This document shows positions 15,010 through 16,124 of a DNA stretch of 16,124 nt, in pieces. This DNA is from G963674505 sp964575975. GTDB taxonomy: Bacteria; Desulfobacterota; Desulfobacteria; Desulfobacterales; SKZT01. The stretch lies in assembly GCA_964575975.1 (NCBI GenBank), contig CAZNTU010000121.1:1-16124 (forward strand). The letters are read 5' to 3'. The translations under genes and the position numbers were made by a program. The first letter of the stretch is position 1. Each line of letters begins with the position of its first letter. Under the pieces are notes generated by a model that saw nothing but the letters and a program-made list of their open reading frames with translations, searched no databases and had not been told where the DNA came from.

Positions 15010-15879
15010 CTACGCCTGTCTCGCCTTTCGCACCGCGATCACCGCGTTGGCCGCGAATATAAGGAGTGCTCCGGTCCATCCGTAGAAACCGAGCGACTGG
15101 TCCGCCACGAGAATCGGTCCCAGAAACCCCGCCATGATGATCCGCGTCGAGGAAAGCACGGAACCTTCCACTGCGGTCACGAATCTATGGCCTACGGTCA
15201 GCATGTACTGGCCCGCGACGCCGGCGACCGCGCCCATTCCCAAATAATAGGATTCCCACCTGTCCGGTACGTGAATCTTGTTGGGATACAGGATGAACAC
15301 GAACAGCGCCCCGAGACCGAACATGTAGTACAGGATAGATTCGGAGTCGGTTCTTTCCCTGGCTATGTTCAGGAACACGATGGCTATCGCGGCGCTGACT
15401 CCGGAGGCCAATCCCCACAGATTTTCCACTTGCAGTTCGATGCCGCCGGGCGCCAGGATCAGCCAGACCCCGCCCCATGCGATTAGGACCGATGCAAGAG
15501 AATAGGGGTCCCGTTTGTCTTTCAGGAAAATATAGGTGAAAAGCCCGATGAAAAGCGGGTATGTCAGGTTGAGGATGTTGGCCGCCGCCACCGTGGTCTC
15601 GGTGACCGCCTTGTAGAGAAAAAGTACCGCCAAGGCGGCGCCGATGGTCCGGCCGATTACCAGAGAGAATCTTTCCGTCGCGGGCTTTCTTCCTTGGAAA
15701 ACAAGAAGCGCCATGATGAAGACAAAGCCCAGCGTGTACTGCGAAAAGAGAAAGAAAGCCGGATGTATTTCGGTTCGCGCTTGGGACCATCGAACTACGA
15801 CTGCGGAAATGTACGCCAAAAAGGCGGCCCCTAAAATGCACGAATATCCGATCGTTTTATGGAATTTGCCTTTCTCCAT
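15010..15879 (-). CDS. EamA-family (DMT superfamily) permease
   Basis: 289 residues with about ten hydrophobic helices in two EamA repeats (about 8-140 and 150-287), for example IGYSCILGAAFLAYISAVVV near the N-terminus, and ILNLTYPLFIGLFTYIFLKDK at the end of repeat 1 with the typical charged turn. The repeat 2 end reads LGFYGWTGALLIFAANAVIA. It is an inner-membrane exporter or carrier of small metabolites; the substrate is unknown. The ATG at 15879 is preferred to the TTG two codons before it, although the ribosome site (GGA) is weak and lies in the loop of a hairpin. Its 3' end lies close to the patatin remnant, in convergent orientation. Confidence 0.88.
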   Translation of the reverse strand: MEKGKFHKTIGYSCILGAAFLAYISAVVVRWSQARTEIHPAFFLFSQYTLGFVFIMALLVFQGRKPATERFSLVIGRTIGAALAVLFLYKAVTETTVAAANILNLTYPLFIGLFTYIFLKDKRDPYSLASVLIAWGGVWLILAPGGIELQVENLWGLASGVSAAIAIVFLNIARERTDSESILYYMFGLGALFVFILYPNKIHVPDRWESYYLGMGAVAGVAGQYMLTVGHRFVTAVEGSVLSSTRIIMAGFLGPILVADQSLGFYGWTGALLIFAANAVIAVRKARQA

Positions 15880-15882
15880 GCC

Positions 15883-15897
15883 CAAAGTTCCACTTTG
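15883..15897. promoter_or_regulatory. Hairpin over the ribosome site of the EamA gene
   Basis: CAAAGT-TCC-ACTTTG is a perfect 6-bp stem with a 3-nt loop ending 3 bp before the ATG. In the mRNA the loop holds GGA, the only ribosome-site-like word. It could limit translation; this is inferred from structure only. Confidence 0.35.
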
Positions 15898-16124
15898 TTC
15901 CGCCGCCGTCGGACGTACTGTCCGGCATACACTCCGAGCGGCGTTTTTGCTTTCGAATAGGTTCGAAGGAAGATATTCGACAAAAATAAGGGATGAAGGC
16001 CGGAAAATGTATGCCGTAGATTCGGTATATGGGATTTTCGAAGGACCTTATTTCAGATTTCGTATTGCAATAAGCCGCAACCAATTGAAATATTTCGACC
16101 TTGTGCGGTCGGGTCGCAATTCCC
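15898..16124. other. Right-edge non-coding stretch
   Basis: No gene is recognised. A minus-strand frame from the window edge to about 16054 is only about 23 codons long and without known similarity. The area should hold the EamA promoter, but I see no convincing -35/-10 pair. Confidence 0.4.

Overview
The window looks like chromosomal DNA of a free-living Gram-negative bacterium. My best guess is a deltaproteobacterium (Desulfobacterota type). This is inferred from two sigma-54 promoters, long PAS-free sensor kinases clustered with receiver-only regulators and a DASS-type transporter remnant, a 23S-IVP-like four-helix-bundle protein, and an AdoHcy hydrolase of the short thermophile/archaeal type. 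No rRNA, tRNA, CRISPR or phage genes were seen. Almost every gene lies on the minus strand.

Left part (1-3300, minus strand): an apparent panC-metK-ahcY operon for pantothenate synthesis and the activated-methyl cycle. ahcY runs off the left edge. Next (3320-4240) come a four-helix-bundle protein and a 205-bp element with perfect 16-bp terminal inverted repeats, a 5-bp target-site duplication and nested internal palindromes, which looks like a MITE. A two-domain universal stress protein (4244-5173, minus) is divergent from a class V PLP enzyme (5317-6468, plus). The convergent gap 6469-6885 holds inverted copies of a GGTGGGTT-type intergenic repeat.

Centre (6886-11787, minus): a signalling cluster that reads, in transcription order, degenerate receiver, membrane histidine kinase, receiver, wrecked DASS/SLC13 transporter, receiver-kinase hybrid, receiver. 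A near-consensus sigma-54 promoter lies directly in front of the first gene, with overlapping dyads further upstream. Facing away from it on the plus strand is a short unit with TATAAT and a strong hairpin plus eight T. It has no associated gene and is a candidate small RNA.

Right part (12049-15879): a CBS-CBS-ACT protein with its own near-consensus sigma-54 promoter, a VOC/glyoxalase-fold protein and a hotdog thioesterase with sigma-70-like promoters, a patatin pseudogene (plus) and an EamA-family permease. The transporter and the patatin gene both show an internal deletion plus frame change. This points either to gene decay at this locus or to sequence/assembly defects. The most interesting items are the sigma-54-controlled receiver/kinase cluster that has lost its transporter, the candidate sRNA divergent from it, and the nested-palindrome MITE.
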